From NCBI GenBank assembly GCA_033761835.1, contig JANRME010000027.1:1-18116 (forward strand): a stretch of DNA of 18,116 bases. Reading direction: 5' to 3'. Of this stretch, positions 5,730 through 13,700 are shown piece after piece. The notes under the pieces are model-generated. The model worked only from the letters and a program-made list of their open reading frames with translations, searched no databases and was not told the DNA's origin. This stretch comes from JADJNW01 sp033761835 (GTDB taxonomy: Bacteria > Bacteroidota > Bacteroidia > Chitinophagales > Saprospiraceae). Each line of letters starts with the position of its first letter. Positions within the stretch are counted from its first letter, which is position 1. A program made the translations under genes and the position numbers.

Positions 5730-7091
5730 ATGAAACTCAAAATACTATTCCTCGCAATCTTATTTGCAATAGAATTGAATGCTCAAACCGTAGCCCCACA
5801 AATTGATCCTCGTATTTATGAAATTGCCAAAGCGCCTTCGGCACAAAGAATTGAGGCGGATATTCGCAAATTAGTAAGCTTCGGTACACGGAATACTTTT
5901 TCTGATACGCTGTCGGAAACGCGCGGCATCGGTGCGGCCCGTCGTTGGATCAAATCGGAATTCGATAAAATTTCCAAAGAATGCGGTGGTTGTCTGGAAG
6001 TATCTTTTCAGTATGCGCTTGCAAAAGGTGACGAGCGCAGTCGCATCAAAAATGACACATGGATTGTAAATGTGATTGCGATTCAACGCGGCACGGTGCA
6101 TCCTAATCGCTATATCATGATGAGCGGCGATATTGATTCGCGTGTAACCGATACTGCCAATGGTACAGATGACTCACCCGGCGCAAACGACAATGCTTCT
6201 GGCATGGCTGGTGCGATTGAAGCAGCGAGGGTATTGACCAAGTACAAATTTCCAAGTAGCATTGTATATATTGGCTTATCAGGAGAAGAACAAGGGTTAT
6301 TTGGAGGAAGATTTTTAGCGGAACGCGCAAAAGAAGAGGGTTGGGAGATCACAGGTATTTTAAATAATGATATGATTGGTAATATCGAAGGCATTAATGG
6401 CGTGATTGATAACAGCAGTTTTCGCGTATTTTCAGAACCAACTCCAGCCACCGAAACCGAGCAGCAACGCGCCTGGCATCGCGTGTATGGTGGCGAAGTA
6501 GATGGACCTTCGCGTCAGTTGGCGCGCTATGTAGCAAAGATGACCGAACTTTATATGCCTCTGATGCAAGCTAAAATGATTTACCGTTTGGATCGCTTCG
6601 GTCGTGGTGGGCATCATCGTCCTTTTAATGACTTGGGATTTGCTGGCGTGCGCATCATGGAAACCAATGAACAGTATCAGCGCCAGCATCAGGATTTGCG
6701 CGTTGAAGACGGCATCAAATATGGGGATGTGATCGAAGGTGTTAATTTTGATTATGCTGCCAAGCTTACGGGCGTGAATGCGATCGTGATGGCGGGCTTA
6801 GCCTGGGCGCCGCCTGCGCCTAAAACAGTTCAAATCGGAGGTGTCGTGCAACCTTCTACGCGCCTGAAATGGGAAGCAGTGGATGACCCTAATCTTGCAG
6901 GTTACAAAATCTATTGGCGCGACACGACTGCCCCACAATGGCAATATTCAGTTTATGTGGATAAAAATGTAACCGATTATACGCTCGAAAATGTAATTAT
7001 CGACAATTATTTATTCGGTGTAGCTGCTGTAGGCAAAGATGGTAACGAGAGCATCGTATCCTATCCTGTTACATTAATAACAAGAAGGTAA
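5730..7091 (+). CDS. Exported M28 family metallopeptidase with C-terminal fibronectin-III-like domain
   Basis: This 453-residue di-zinc aminopeptidase-type enzyme starts with a signal peptide (MKLKILFLAILFAIELNA, cut before QTV). The M28 core spans about residues 40-355. The bridging ligand is D154 (PGANDNASG), the catalytic base and ligand are E186-E187 (SGEEQG), a further ligand is D214 (NNDMIG), and the last His is H296 (RGGHHRPFND). The usual first ligand, His of the HxD motif, is Asp here (D134 in MSGDIDSR, keeping D136). The position before the last His, which I recall as Asp in related proteobacterial enzymes (RGGDH), is His. This may be a variant metal site shared by a subfamily. Residues about 360-453 (WEAVDDPNLAGYKIYWR ... 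YLFGVAAVGKDGNES) look like a single fibronectin type III domain. Secretion and peptidase activity are inferred; the specificity is unknown. Confidence 0.88.
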   Translation: MKLKILFLAILFAIELNAQTVAPQIDPRIYEIAKAPSAQRIEADIRKLVSFGTRNTFSDTLSETRGIGAARRWIKSEFDKISKECGGCLEVSFQYALAKGDERSRIKNDTWIVNVIAIQRGTVHPNRYIMMSGDIDSRVTDTANGTDDSPGANDNASGMAGAIEAARVLTKYKFPSSIVYIGLSGEEQGLFGGRFLAERAKEEGWEITGILNNDMIGNIEGINGVIDNSSFRVFSEPTPATETEQQRAWHRVYGGEVDGPSRQLARYVAKMTELYMPLMQAKMIYRLDRFGRGGHHRPFNDLGFAGVRIMETNEQYQRQHQDLRVEDGIKYGDVIEGVNFDYAAKLTGVNAIVMAGLAWAPPAPKTVQIGGVVQPSTRLKWEAVDDPNLAGYKIYWRDTTAPQWQYSVYVDKNVTDYTLENVIIDNYLFGVAAVGKDGNESIVSYPVTLITRR

Positions 7092-7100
7092 GTGTATGTA

Positions 7101-7131
7101 AAGATATTATCGCTTAATTTGATAAAATCTT
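7101..7131. terminator. AT-rich hairpin between convergent genes, possible bidirectional terminator
   Basis: AAGATATTATC (7101-7111) pairs with GATAAAATCTT (7121-7131) with one mismatch and a 9-base loop. It sits in the 49-base gap between the converging M28 and maf genes. The stem is weak and the U-tract poor, so the call is tentative. Confidence 0.35.
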
Positions 7132-7140
7132 TATAATGAT

Positions 7141-7707
7141 TTAAAAATTTCGCAATTCATTATATACTCGATTAATCGGCAAGCCCATAATATTTGGGTA
7201 AGTCCCTTCTATTTTAGTAATTTTACATAGACCAATCCACTCTTGGATTGCGTAGGCCCCGGCTTTATCATAAGGTTCGTAGTTCTTTATATAATAATCA
7301 ATTTCTTCATCGCTTATTACATCAAAATAAACATTTGCTATATCCGAAAATATAAATTCTTTTTCTTTTGAAAGCAAGCATACACCTGTGACCACAAAAT
7401 GCATCTGACCCGAGAGCGCTTGTAAAATTCGTACTGCATCCTGATAATCAATCGGTTTGCCGAAAATTTCATTACCTAAGATAACGACACTGTCAGAAGC
7501 AAGTATAATCTCGTCATGTTCAATAAAATGCCTGGCTGCCAGGGCTTTTTGGTGCGCCAAATAAGCTGCCACTTCCATCACAGGCAAATCCGAAGGGTAG
7601 TCATCTTCGTCAATATCCACCGATTTTACATCAAATTCAAAACCCGCTTGTTTTAATAAAAAACTGCGTCGTGGCGATTTGGAGGCAAGGATAAGCTTTC
7701 GATTCAT
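7141..7707 (-). CDS. maf: Maf-like nucleoside triphosphate pyrophosphatase
   Basis: The 188-residue product is a full-length Maf protein, a cytoplasmic house-cleaning enzyme that hydrolyses non-canonical or pyrimidine nucleoside triphosphates (dTTP/UTP in the YhdE branch) to monophosphate and pyrophosphate, historically linked to septum formation. The N-terminal signature is LILASKSPRRSFLL (S9 to R14). The acidic catalytic segment is LASDSVV with D72. FGKP, the LSGQMHFVVTGV block, and YDKAGAYAIQ (K148) followed by GTYPNIMGLPI complete the fold. The start is the ATG just after a short AT-rich leader. It lies 53 bases downstream of the cyclotransferase-like gene on the same strand, so the two are probably co-transcribed. 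Whether it prefers pyrimidine or modified nucleotides cannot be told with confidence. Confidence 0.93.
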   Translation of the reverse strand: MNRKLILASKSPRRSFLLKQAGFEFDVKSVDIDEDDYPSDLPVMEVAAYLAHQKALAARHFIEHDEIILASDSVVILGNEIFGKPIDYQDAVRILQALSGQMHFVVTGVCLLSKEKEFIFSDIANVYFDVISDEEIDYYIKNYEPYDKAGAYAIQEWIGLCKITKIEGTYPNIMGLPINRVYNELRNF

Positions 7708-7760
7708 ATATTTTCCTTTAGAAACGCCGCAAAGATAGGTCGATCAGAAAACAATCGCAA

Positions 7761-8204
7761 TTATCGGCCCTCTTTTATAAAGCGAAGATGTGCGGGCTGA
7801 TGCTTGATATATTCGAGGTAATTCCCACCCGGAATTTCCTTTAATCCTTCCGTTTTCAAATTATATAAATATACCCAGCAATTTAGGATTGTATCTTGAA
7901 AATTAAGCTTAATTAAAGCTCGTCGATATTCATTTTCAAGAGGATACGCATGGTTGATTCCTTCGTAGTGATCTAATATTTCAAATACTTTTTCTGGATT
8001 TTTTAATTGAAATAAATGTCCGTACACATGTGAATCGGCATCAGGATTATAAATTAAACCAGGATATTGCCCTAAATCGTATAAGATTCCAGGTATCCAT
8101 GCTTCGCCAATAAAATCAGCATTAGCCCTCAAAAACCGCGCCATTGCAGAGCTCAAATCATTCATCAAAGTGCCATAAACGAATATATATGCTGAAGCTT
8201 TCAT
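7761..8204 (-). CDS. Gamma-glutamylcyclotransferase (GGCT/AIG2-like) family protein
   Basis: The 147-residue protein has the cyclotransferase fold: the YGTLM phosphate/substrate loop at residues 10-14 (FVYGTLMNDL), a YGHLFQL strand, and the catalytic-type glutamate E81 in LDHYEGI. A late GGNYLEYI block matches the family's C-terminal motif. Members act on gamma-glutamyl amines or peptides and release pyroglutamate, although many bacterial members have no proven substrate. No signal peptide is seen, so it is cytoplasmic. It is the first gene of the minus-strand pair with maf. The 160-base AT-rich gap to the divergent YkuK-like gene should hold promoters for both directions, but I could not identify a convincing TAnnTTTG pair there. 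Confidence 0.88.
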   Translation of the reverse strand: MKASAYIFVYGTLMNDLSSAMARFLRANADFIGEAWIPGILYDLGQYPGLIYNPDADSHVYGHLFQLKNPEKVFEILDHYEGINHAYPLENEYRRALIKLNFQDTILNCWVYLYNLKTEGLKEIPGGNYLEYIKHQPAHLRFIKEGR

Positions 8205-8365
8205 TTTCTATGCAAAAATCAAAAAATTCTGTGAAAGGAACTATTTTCCCAATCCTTTGTGTTTACGAATCTGTTAAATGTAGATTAATTTTGATTTAAC
8301 TTTTTACAAAAATTTAATATTCTGAATAGAATTTTTAAATTTTGCTCAAACAATCAACGAACGTC

Positions 8366-8836
8366 ATGGCTTGGAGACGACTCAATGGCATGAAAATTGA
8401 GCTTCCCATCAAAAATGCGGTGGAGGAGGCCATTATCCGCGAAAAAGAGCAGGGACACAGGCTCAAAGTCTGTATCGGTTCTGACTCCCAGGTGCGCGGT
8501 GGCATTATAGAATTTGCCACCGTTATTGTTTTCCTGAGGGAGAAAAAAGGCGGCTTTATGTTTATCAATAACTCGCGCTCGACAAAGCAAATGAGTTTGC
8601 GCGAACGGATGATTACAGAAGTTGCTAAATCGGTAGAGGTAGCTTATGCGCTTTGCGACTTGCTCGATGAGCACGATGTAGCGTTGGAAGTACACGCCGA
8701 CATCAACACCGATCCACATTTCCAGTCCAACACGGCACTCAAGGAAGCCATGGGCTATATTTTGGGGATGGGATTTGTATTCAAAGCGAAGCCGGATGCT
8801 TTCGCTAGCTCGTACTGCGCGGATAAGGTGGTGTAA
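8366..8836 (+). CDS. YkuK/DUF458 family RNase H-like protein
   Basis: The 156-residue product matches the YkuK (DUF458) family, predicted to have an RNase H-like fold; the biochemical role is unknown. Visible motifs are CIGSDSQV (D40), the MSLRERMITEVAKS helix with E85, VHADINTDP (D112) and AKPDAFASS (D144). These four acidic residues are laid out as in a metal-dependent RNase H-type site. The frame is open back to a TTG at 8342, but the ATG at 8366 gives a length normal for the family and I prefer it. No signal peptide is present, so it is cytoplasmic. It stands alone: a divergent gene lies upstream and a strong terminator follows at 8907. Confidence 0.88.
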   Translation: MAWRRLNGMKIELPIKNAVEEAIIREKEQGHRLKVCIGSDSQVRGGIIEFATVIVFLREKKGGFMFINNSRSTKQMSLRERMITEVAKSVEVAYALCDLLDEHDVALEVHADINTDPHFQSNTALKEAMGYILGMGFVFKAKPDAFASSYCADKVV

Positions 8837-8837
8837 T

Positions 8838-8875
8838 TTAGGTTTAGGAGTTTAGAAAGTTGAGGAGGTTGAGTT
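8838..8875. repeat. GTTTAG/GTTGAG intergenic word repeat
   Basis: Short words (GGTTTAGGAG, GAGTTTAGA, GTTGAGGAG, GGTTGAGTTT) follow one another directly after the YkuK-like stop codon. The 9-mer GAGTTTAGA (8848-8856) recurs exactly at 10547-10555 in the gap between the two M16 genes, so both gaps carry the same word family. Confidence 0.55.
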
Positions 8876-8906
8876 TGCCTCTTTAAATTTCCTTTAAATA
8901 TAAAAT

Positions 8907-8947
8907 CGAAGCTGCTCGGCTCGGTGCTGGGCAGCTTCGCCGTTTTT
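8907..8947 (+). terminator. Rho-independent terminator after the YkuK-like gene
   Basis: CGAAGCTGC (8907-8915) pairs with GCAGCTTCG (8931-8939). The inner TCGGC/GCTGG extends this to a stem of about 14 pairs, including G-U pairs, with loop TCGGT. A T5 run follows at 8943-8947. This is a strong intrinsic terminator on the plus strand. Confidence 0.85.
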
Positions 8948-9063
8948 CCGAACCTGCTTTTTTCAGAAATATAGTGAACCTTCGACGACAAAAAGCGTCT
9001 TTCTATCTGAATATTTCCTCTTTTTGTGGAATAATTTTTCATCTTCGTTCACGTTTCCACATT

Positions 9064-10515
9064 ATGATTACAAAAAACAAGATTCTTATGAAATTAAAGT
9101 TTCTATTTCTACTGGTATCATTATGTATGATGGGTGCAGTATCGGCACAAACCACTAAAACAACTCCAGCCAAAAAGACTACACCCGCTACAACAAAGGA
9201 GATTCCGGCAACCAAACGGGAAATCCCTACAGAAAAAAAGCCAGAACCGCCCACCAACAAGATTCAATTCACCGAATATACGTTGGACAATGGCTTGCAC
9301 GTCATTTTGCATCAAGACAAATCTACACCGATTGTAGCCGTTAGCGTGATGTATCATGTTGGCTCTAAAAATGAGAAACCAGATCGCACCGGATTTGCGC
9401 ATTTTTTTGAGCATTTGTTGTTTGAAGGTTCTGAAAACATTGGACGCGGAGAATTTGATAAGTACATTACCGGTGCCGGTGCTACGAATAACGCCAGCAC
9501 AAGTTGGGATCGTACGTATTATTATGAAATATTGCCATCTAATCAATTGGAATTGGGCTTGTGGCTCGAATCAGAACGAATGTTCCATGCCAAAGTAGAA
9601 ACAAAAGGAATCGAAACGCAGCGTGAGGTCGTGAAAGAAGAACGCCGCCAACGTATTGATAATCAACCGTATGGCACAATACTCGAAGAAACATTCAAAC
9701 GGGCATTTACCAAACACCCCTATAATTGGCAACCCATTGGTTCAATGGAGCATCTGGATGCTGCTACGGAGGAGGATTATGTGAATTTTTATAAAGATTT
9801 TTATGTCCCCAATAACGCCATTCTTTCGATTGCAGGAGATATTGACATCGAACAAACCAAAAAAGCAATCGAAAAATATTTTGGACCTATTCCGAAAAGC
9901 AAAAAGCCAGTTTATCGCCCTAATATTGTAGAACCACCGCTGAGTGGGGAAGTGCGCGATACCGTTCAAGACAATATTCAATTGCCTGCTGTGATTCAGG
10001 CATATCGCATCCCCGCACAAGGCACGGAAGACTATTACGCTGTGAGTATGTTGGGTACGCTGATGTCGCAAGGCGAAAGTTCCCGCTTATACAAATCGTT
10101 AGTGGATGAGCAACAAAAGGCACTTTTTGCAGGTAATTTACCGATACAAACCGAAGACCCCGGCATTTCCTTAGTTTTCGGAGTAGCGAATGTGGGCGTA
10201 AATCCTAAGGACCTTGAAGCAGCGATTGAATTGGAAATCGAGAAAGTTCAGAAGGAATTGATTTCAGAGCAAGAATTTCAGAAATTGCGTAATCAGATCG
10301 AAAACGATTTCATTACCGCCAACTCAACGGTAGCAGGTATCGCCGAAAGTTTAGCTACCTACAAGATGTTTTTTGGAGACAGCAATCTGATCAACACCGA
10401 AATCGAGCGTTACATGAAGGTGACACGGGAAGATATTCAACGGGTGGCAAAAAAATATTTCAATAAAAATAATCGGGTTACGTTGCATTATATGCCGAAA
10501 GCGCCGCAGCCGTAG
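9064..10515 (+). CDS. M16 family zinc metallopeptidase (active subunit)
   Basis: This 483-residue pitrilysin/processing-peptidase-type protease carries the inverted zinc motif HFFEH (H113, E116, H117) and the distal ligand E193 in VVKEERR, so it should be active. A signal peptide (LKFLFLLVSLCMMGAVSA before QTT) places it in the periplasm. It is followed by a 35-residue Thr/Lys/Pro linker and then the TEYTLDNGLHVILHQD strand that opens the M16 core. Two M16 domains are present. The frame extends upstream to a GTG at 8974, but the signal peptide points to 9064 or to the ATG at 9088, which has an A-rich leader. Its partner starts 103 bases downstream and carries the inactive half, so the pair probably forms the usual periplasmic heterodimer that degrades peptides in a closed chamber. 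The exact substrate is unknown. Confidence 0.92.
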   Translation: MITKNKILMKLKFLFLLVSLCMMGAVSAQTTKTTPAKKTTPATTKEIPATKREIPTEKKPEPPTNKIQFTEYTLDNGLHVILHQDKSTPIVAVSVMYHVGSKNEKPDRTGFAHFFEHLLFEGSENIGRGEFDKYITGAGATNNASTSWDRTYYYEILPSNQLELGLWLESERMFHAKVETKGIETQREVVKEERRQRIDNQPYGTILEETFKRAFTKHPYNWQPIGSMEHLDAATEEDYVNFYKDFYVPNNAILSIAGDIDIEQTKKAIEKYFGPIPKSKKPVYRPNIVEPPLSGEVRDTVQDNIQLPAVIQAYRIPAQGTEDYYAVSMLGTLMSQGESSRLYKSLVDEQQKALFAGNLPIQTEDPGISLVFGVANVGVNPKDLEAAIELEIEKVQKELISEQEFQKLRNQIENDFITANSTVAGIAESLATYKMFFGDSNLINTEIERYMKVTREDIQRVAKKYFNKNNRVTLHYMPKAPQP

Positions 10516-10543
10516 CGCCGATTGCCAACTGGTGAAGAGAAAA

Positions 10544-10618
10544 TTTGAGTTTAGAACTATAGAAGTTTAGAAAAATAAACTCCTAAACCCGCTAAACTCT
10601 TTAAACTATAAAATTAAA
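10544..10618. repeat. GTTTAG word repeat with inverted arms between the M16 genes
   Basis: GAGTTTAG (10547-10554) is the reverse complement of CTAAACTC (10592-10599). Further GTTTAG and TAAAC words lie between, so the gap can fold into an AT-rich hairpin. No U-tract follows directly, and the next gene starts at 10619, so this is more likely intergenic repeat DNA than a terminator. Confidence 0.6.
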
Positions 10619-12718
10619 ATGCTTTCTAAAATGAAGAAATTAGCTTTAATCATACATTTTCTATTAATGCTTGTTATCGCTGCTCATGCGCAAGAGGATT
10701 TCCGGAAAATGGCGCCAAAGCCAGGCCCCGCTCCTAAAATCGAAATGGGGGCATACGAGCAATTTACTTTACCTAATGGATTACAGGTGATTGTAGTAGA
10801 AAACCATAAATTGCCACGCGTGTCTTTTCAAATATTTGTAGATATTCCACCGATTCAGGAAGGAGACAAAGCGGGTGCTGCGGATATGGCTGGGCAATTG
10901 CTCAAAACTGGGACTAAGACGAAATCCAAGCCTCAAATTGATGAAGCGACTGATTTTCTTGGCGCTTCTTTGTTTTCCAGTGCTTCGGGTGTAAGTGGTA
11001 GTAGCTTAACCAAGCATAAAGACAAATTATTAGAATTGATGGCGGATGTATTATTCAATCCGATATTCCCGCAGGAAGAATTCGATAAATTGAAAGCACA
11101 AACTCTTTCTGGCTTGGCCTTCAGCAAGGATGATCCTAATAACATCGCTCAAAACGTGTCGCAAGTATTGCGTTATGGCAAAGGTCACCCTTATGGTGAA
11201 TTGACCACAGAAACAACCGTTGAAAAAATCACTTTGGACGATTGCAAGGCATTTTACAATACCTATTTCAAACCGAATATTAGCTATTTCGTGGCAGTAG
11301 GTGATATCAAACCCGCCGAGGCCAAAGCGATTGCCGAGAAATATTTTGGCAAATGGCAAAAAGGCGAAGTAAAAAAGCCAACTTTCACTAAGCTGCAAAG
11401 CCCTACTGAGGCAAAAGTAAGTTTTGTGAACAAAACGGGGGCGGTACAATCGGTGATTAATATTACATATCCCATTGATTTAAAGCCAGGTACACCTGAT
11501 GCAATTCCTGCATCTGTGACCAATAGCGTCCTTGGGAGAGGGGGTACCGATAGCCGCTTGAATAAAAATATCCGTGAGGACAAAGGCTACTCGTATGGTG
11601 TTTATTCTTCGATTTCTTCTGATTTGGAAGTTGGATATTTTAATGCTGGCGGACAAGTACGCAATGAGGTGACAGATAGTTCCGTTGTTGAGTTCTTGTA
11701 CGAAATGAAGCGTCTTCAAGAAGAGAAAGTTTCAGCAGAAGAATTGAATGGCGTTAAAAATGTCATCACCGGTAGCTTCGCTCGTGGCTTGGAGCAGCCC
11801 AGTACAGTCGCTAATTATGCTTTGAATACAGCGCGTTACAAATTGCCAAAAGATTATTATCCGACTTACTTGGAGAAATTGAGTAAGGTGACACCCGATG
11901 ATGTAATGGCGATGGCAAAAAAATATATTACGCCAGACAAAGCGCATATCTTGGTAGTGGGTAATAAAGATGAAGTGGCTGAAAAACTCAAGCGTTTTGA
12001 CACCGATGGAAATATTGATTATTACGATATTTACGGTAATAAAGTTGAAATAAAGAGCGCAGCCGCGCCAACCGATCTGACTGCTGAAAAAGTAGTTGAA
12101 AAATATTTGGAAGCTATTGGCGGGAGAGAAAAATTGATGGCGGTGAAAGATGTAACCATGAAAATGAATACTTCGATGCAAGGAATGTCATTGGATATGT
12201 TGTTGCAACAGAAAGCGCCCGACAAATATGCGATGAGCGTACTTATGAACGGCATGGCGGTGCAGCAACAAAAATTCGATGGTGTGAACGGGGAGGCATC
12301 GCAAATGGGCCAGAAACAAAAGCTCGAAGGCAAAGACTTGCAAGCTCTAAAGGATCAGGCTATGCTGTTCCCTGAAACAAAATACAAAGAAATGGGCTAT
12401 AAACTCACCCTGAAAGGCATCGAGCAAGTAGAGGGTAAAAACGTTTACCAAGTGGAGGTTGTTTCTTCGACAGGTGATAAAACAACCGATTATTATGATA
12501 CCGAGAGCGGCTTGAAAATCAGAAGTGTAAGTGTAATAACGAATGGAGATAATTCATCTACGCTTATCAGCGATTTTTCTGATTATAAAGAAGTAAGCGG
12601 GGTCAAGTTTCCGCACACGCTTACCAGTACTGGCTTAGCGCCTGTGCCGCTTAAGTTTTCTATTTCTTCGGTAGAAGTGAATAAAGGAATTGACGATGCT
12701 GTTTTCAAAGTCGAATAG
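10619..12718 (+). CDS. M16 family inactive subunit fused to a LolA-like C-terminal domain
   Basis: The 699-residue exported protein (signal peptide through residue 24, AAHA before QEDF; an in-frame Met at residue 5 is an alternative start) has the M16 fold from YEQFTLPNGLQVIVV onward. Where the active partner has HFFEH, this chain reads DMAGQ (D89, G92, Q93), so every residue of the zinc motif is lost. It keeps the R320...Y327 pair in IREDKGYSYGVYSS, which in M16B heterodimers is supplied by the inactive chain and binds substrate. Residues about 488-699 (EKVVEKYLEAIGG ... SGVKFPHTLTS) form a separate domain resembling LolA/outer-membrane lipoprotein-sorting beta structures. I have seen this fusion in Bacteroidota M16 proteins. 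It is likely co-transcribed with the active subunit and is followed by a strong terminator. Confidence 0.9.
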   Translation: MLSKMKKLALIIHFLLMLVIAAHAQEDFRKMAPKPGPAPKIEMGAYEQFTLPNGLQVIVVENHKLPRVSFQIFVDIPPIQEGDKAGAADMAGQLLKTGTKTKSKPQIDEATDFLGASLFSSASGVSGSSLTKHKDKLLELMADVLFNPIFPQEEFDKLKAQTLSGLAFSKDDPNNIAQNVSQVLRYGKGHPYGELTTETTVEKITLDDCKAFYNTYFKPNISYFVAVGDIKPAEAKAIAEKYFGKWQKGEVKKPTFTKLQSPTEAKVSFVNKTGAVQSVINITYPIDLKPGTPDAIPASVTNSVLGRGGTDSRLNKNIREDKGYSYGVYSSISSDLEVGYFNAGGQVRNEVTDSSVVEFLYEMKRLQEEKVSAEELNGVKNVITGSFARGLEQPSTVANYALNTARYKLPKDYYPTYLEKLSKVTPDDVMAMAKKYITPDKAHILVVGNKDEVAEKLKRFDTDGNIDYYDIYGNKVEIKSAAAPTDLTAEKVVEKYLEAIGGREKLMAVKDVTMKMNTSMQGMSLDMLLQQKAPDKYAMSVLMNGMAVQQQKFDGVNGEASQMGQKQKLEGKDLQALKDQAMLFPETKYKEMGYKLTLKGIEQVEGKNVYQVEVVSSTGDKTTDYYDTESGLKIRSVSVITNGDNSSTLISDFSDYKEVSGVKFPHTLTSTGLAPVPLKFSISSVEVNKGIDDAVFKVE

Positions 12719-12743
12719 TCTTTTTGAGTCATATTAAAAGAAG

Positions 12744-12785
12744 AAGCCGATCAGATTTATCTGGTCGGCTTTTGTCATTTTTAAA
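12744..12785 (+). terminator. Rho-independent terminator after the M16 pair
   Basis: AAGCCGATCAGA (12744-12755) pairs with TCTGGTCGGCTT (12760-12771) over 12 positions with one G-U pair and loop TTTA. A U-rich tail follows (TTTGTCATTTTT). It closes the M16 transcription unit 25 bases after the stop. Confidence 0.88.
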
Positions 12786-12877
12786 AAATTTTAATATTTA
12801 ACAAAAGAAAGGGCAATACCCATAAGAAAAAGCAATACGTATACGTTCTTGATTTGAACCAAAAGAGAGGCTGCTTT

Positions 12878-13699
12878 ATGAATCGCAATTTCCTATTAAA
12901 ACTTGCGCTATGGCTTGCTTCTATTATCCTACCTGTTGCTCTGCAATCACAGGAAAATCGAACATCAAAAGGATTTGATGAAAGCGCTCAGAAACTGGGT
13001 ATTGCCGATGCCGATTTAATTGATCGTCTCATGCCGACCATCGAAGGAGCAGGTGGTACAGCTCGTGAAATGTTGCAGCAACAAAGTGTGAAGCCCTACA
13101 TGATGCCGGTGCGCAAGGTGGGCGCTAAAGGTTCTGACCTGAGTTATGCTTTAGCGACTTGCCTGGAGTATTATGTCAATTTGGATGAAAATTACAAACT
13201 CAACCTTAGCCCTGACTTTATTTCTTTAAATATCGAAAATACCGGACGCCCGATGACACTGAGTGAGGCTGTGCAGTTCCTGGCCCAGGAAGGTACGGTT
13301 AACGCAGCCATTGTTCCTTACGGCGCTACCGAACTGACCGGTGCGGTGTATTCCACCCAAAAGTACAAAATCAGCAATTACCTTTACCTTTTCCGTGAGG
13401 TGACGCCCGCACGCCAGCGCGTGTATGAGGCTCGAAAAGCGCTCATGCGTGGCAATCCTGTTCTCATTGAATTGAAATCTGACGAAAGTATTAAAACTTT
13501 TACAAATACCAGAAATTTGAATCCACCGGATGGAGGCCAACTCTATCCATTGATCGTAGTGGGCTACGACGAAACGCAACAAGCATTTGAGGTGATGAGT
13601 TGCTGGGGACGCAACTGGGGCACGGACGGCTACGCCTGGATGAGTTATGATGCCTTTGGCAGGTATGCTATGAATGGTTATGTAATGATTTCAGAGTAA
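12878..13699 (+). CDS. Exported papain-fold (C1-like) protein with all catalytic residues replaced
   Basis: The ATG at 12878 is chosen over an upstream TTG (12854) because it opens a signal peptide (MNRNFLLKLALWLASIILPV...) and has GAGAGG 7 bases upstream, an unusually good Shine-Dalgarno site for this window. The 274-residue product follows the C1 papain layout. VRKVGAKGSDLSYALATCLE corresponds to the VRNQGSCGSCWAFATVAALE block. LSPDFISL, an occluding middle region, QLYPLIVVGYDE (the HAV..VGYD block) and VMSCWGRNWGTDGY (the NSWGxxWG block) follow. In this alignment the nucleophile Cys is Asp (residue 87, codon 13136-13138), the His is Tyr (223) and the Asn is Ser (241). It should therefore be inactive as a protease and could bind peptides or act as a scaffold. 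It is a stand-alone transcript between two terminators. Fold assignment is by motif; function is unknown. Confidence 0.75.
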   Translation: MNRNFLLKLALWLASIILPVALQSQENRTSKGFDESAQKLGIADADLIDRLMPTIEGAGGTAREMLQQQSVKPYMMPVRKVGAKGSDLSYALATCLEYYVNLDENYKLNLSPDFISLNIENTGRPMTLSEAVQFLAQEGTVNAAIVPYGATELTGAVYSTQKYKISNYLYLFREVTPARQRVYEARKALMRGNPVLIELKSDESIKTFTNTRNLNPPDGGQLYPLIVVGYDETQQAFEVMSCWGRNWGTDGYAWMSYDAFGRYAMNGYVMISE

Positions 13700-13700
13700 A

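Noticed and set aside
8974..9063. N-terminal extension of the first M16 gene from a GTG start
   Set aside because: It would bury the signal peptide behind 30 residues of unrelated sequence; the ATGs at 9064 or 9088 give a normal exported protein.
10544..10618. Terminator between the two M16 genes
   Set aside because: Inverted GTTTAG arms can pair, but there is no U-tract, and the two genes are expected to be expressed together.
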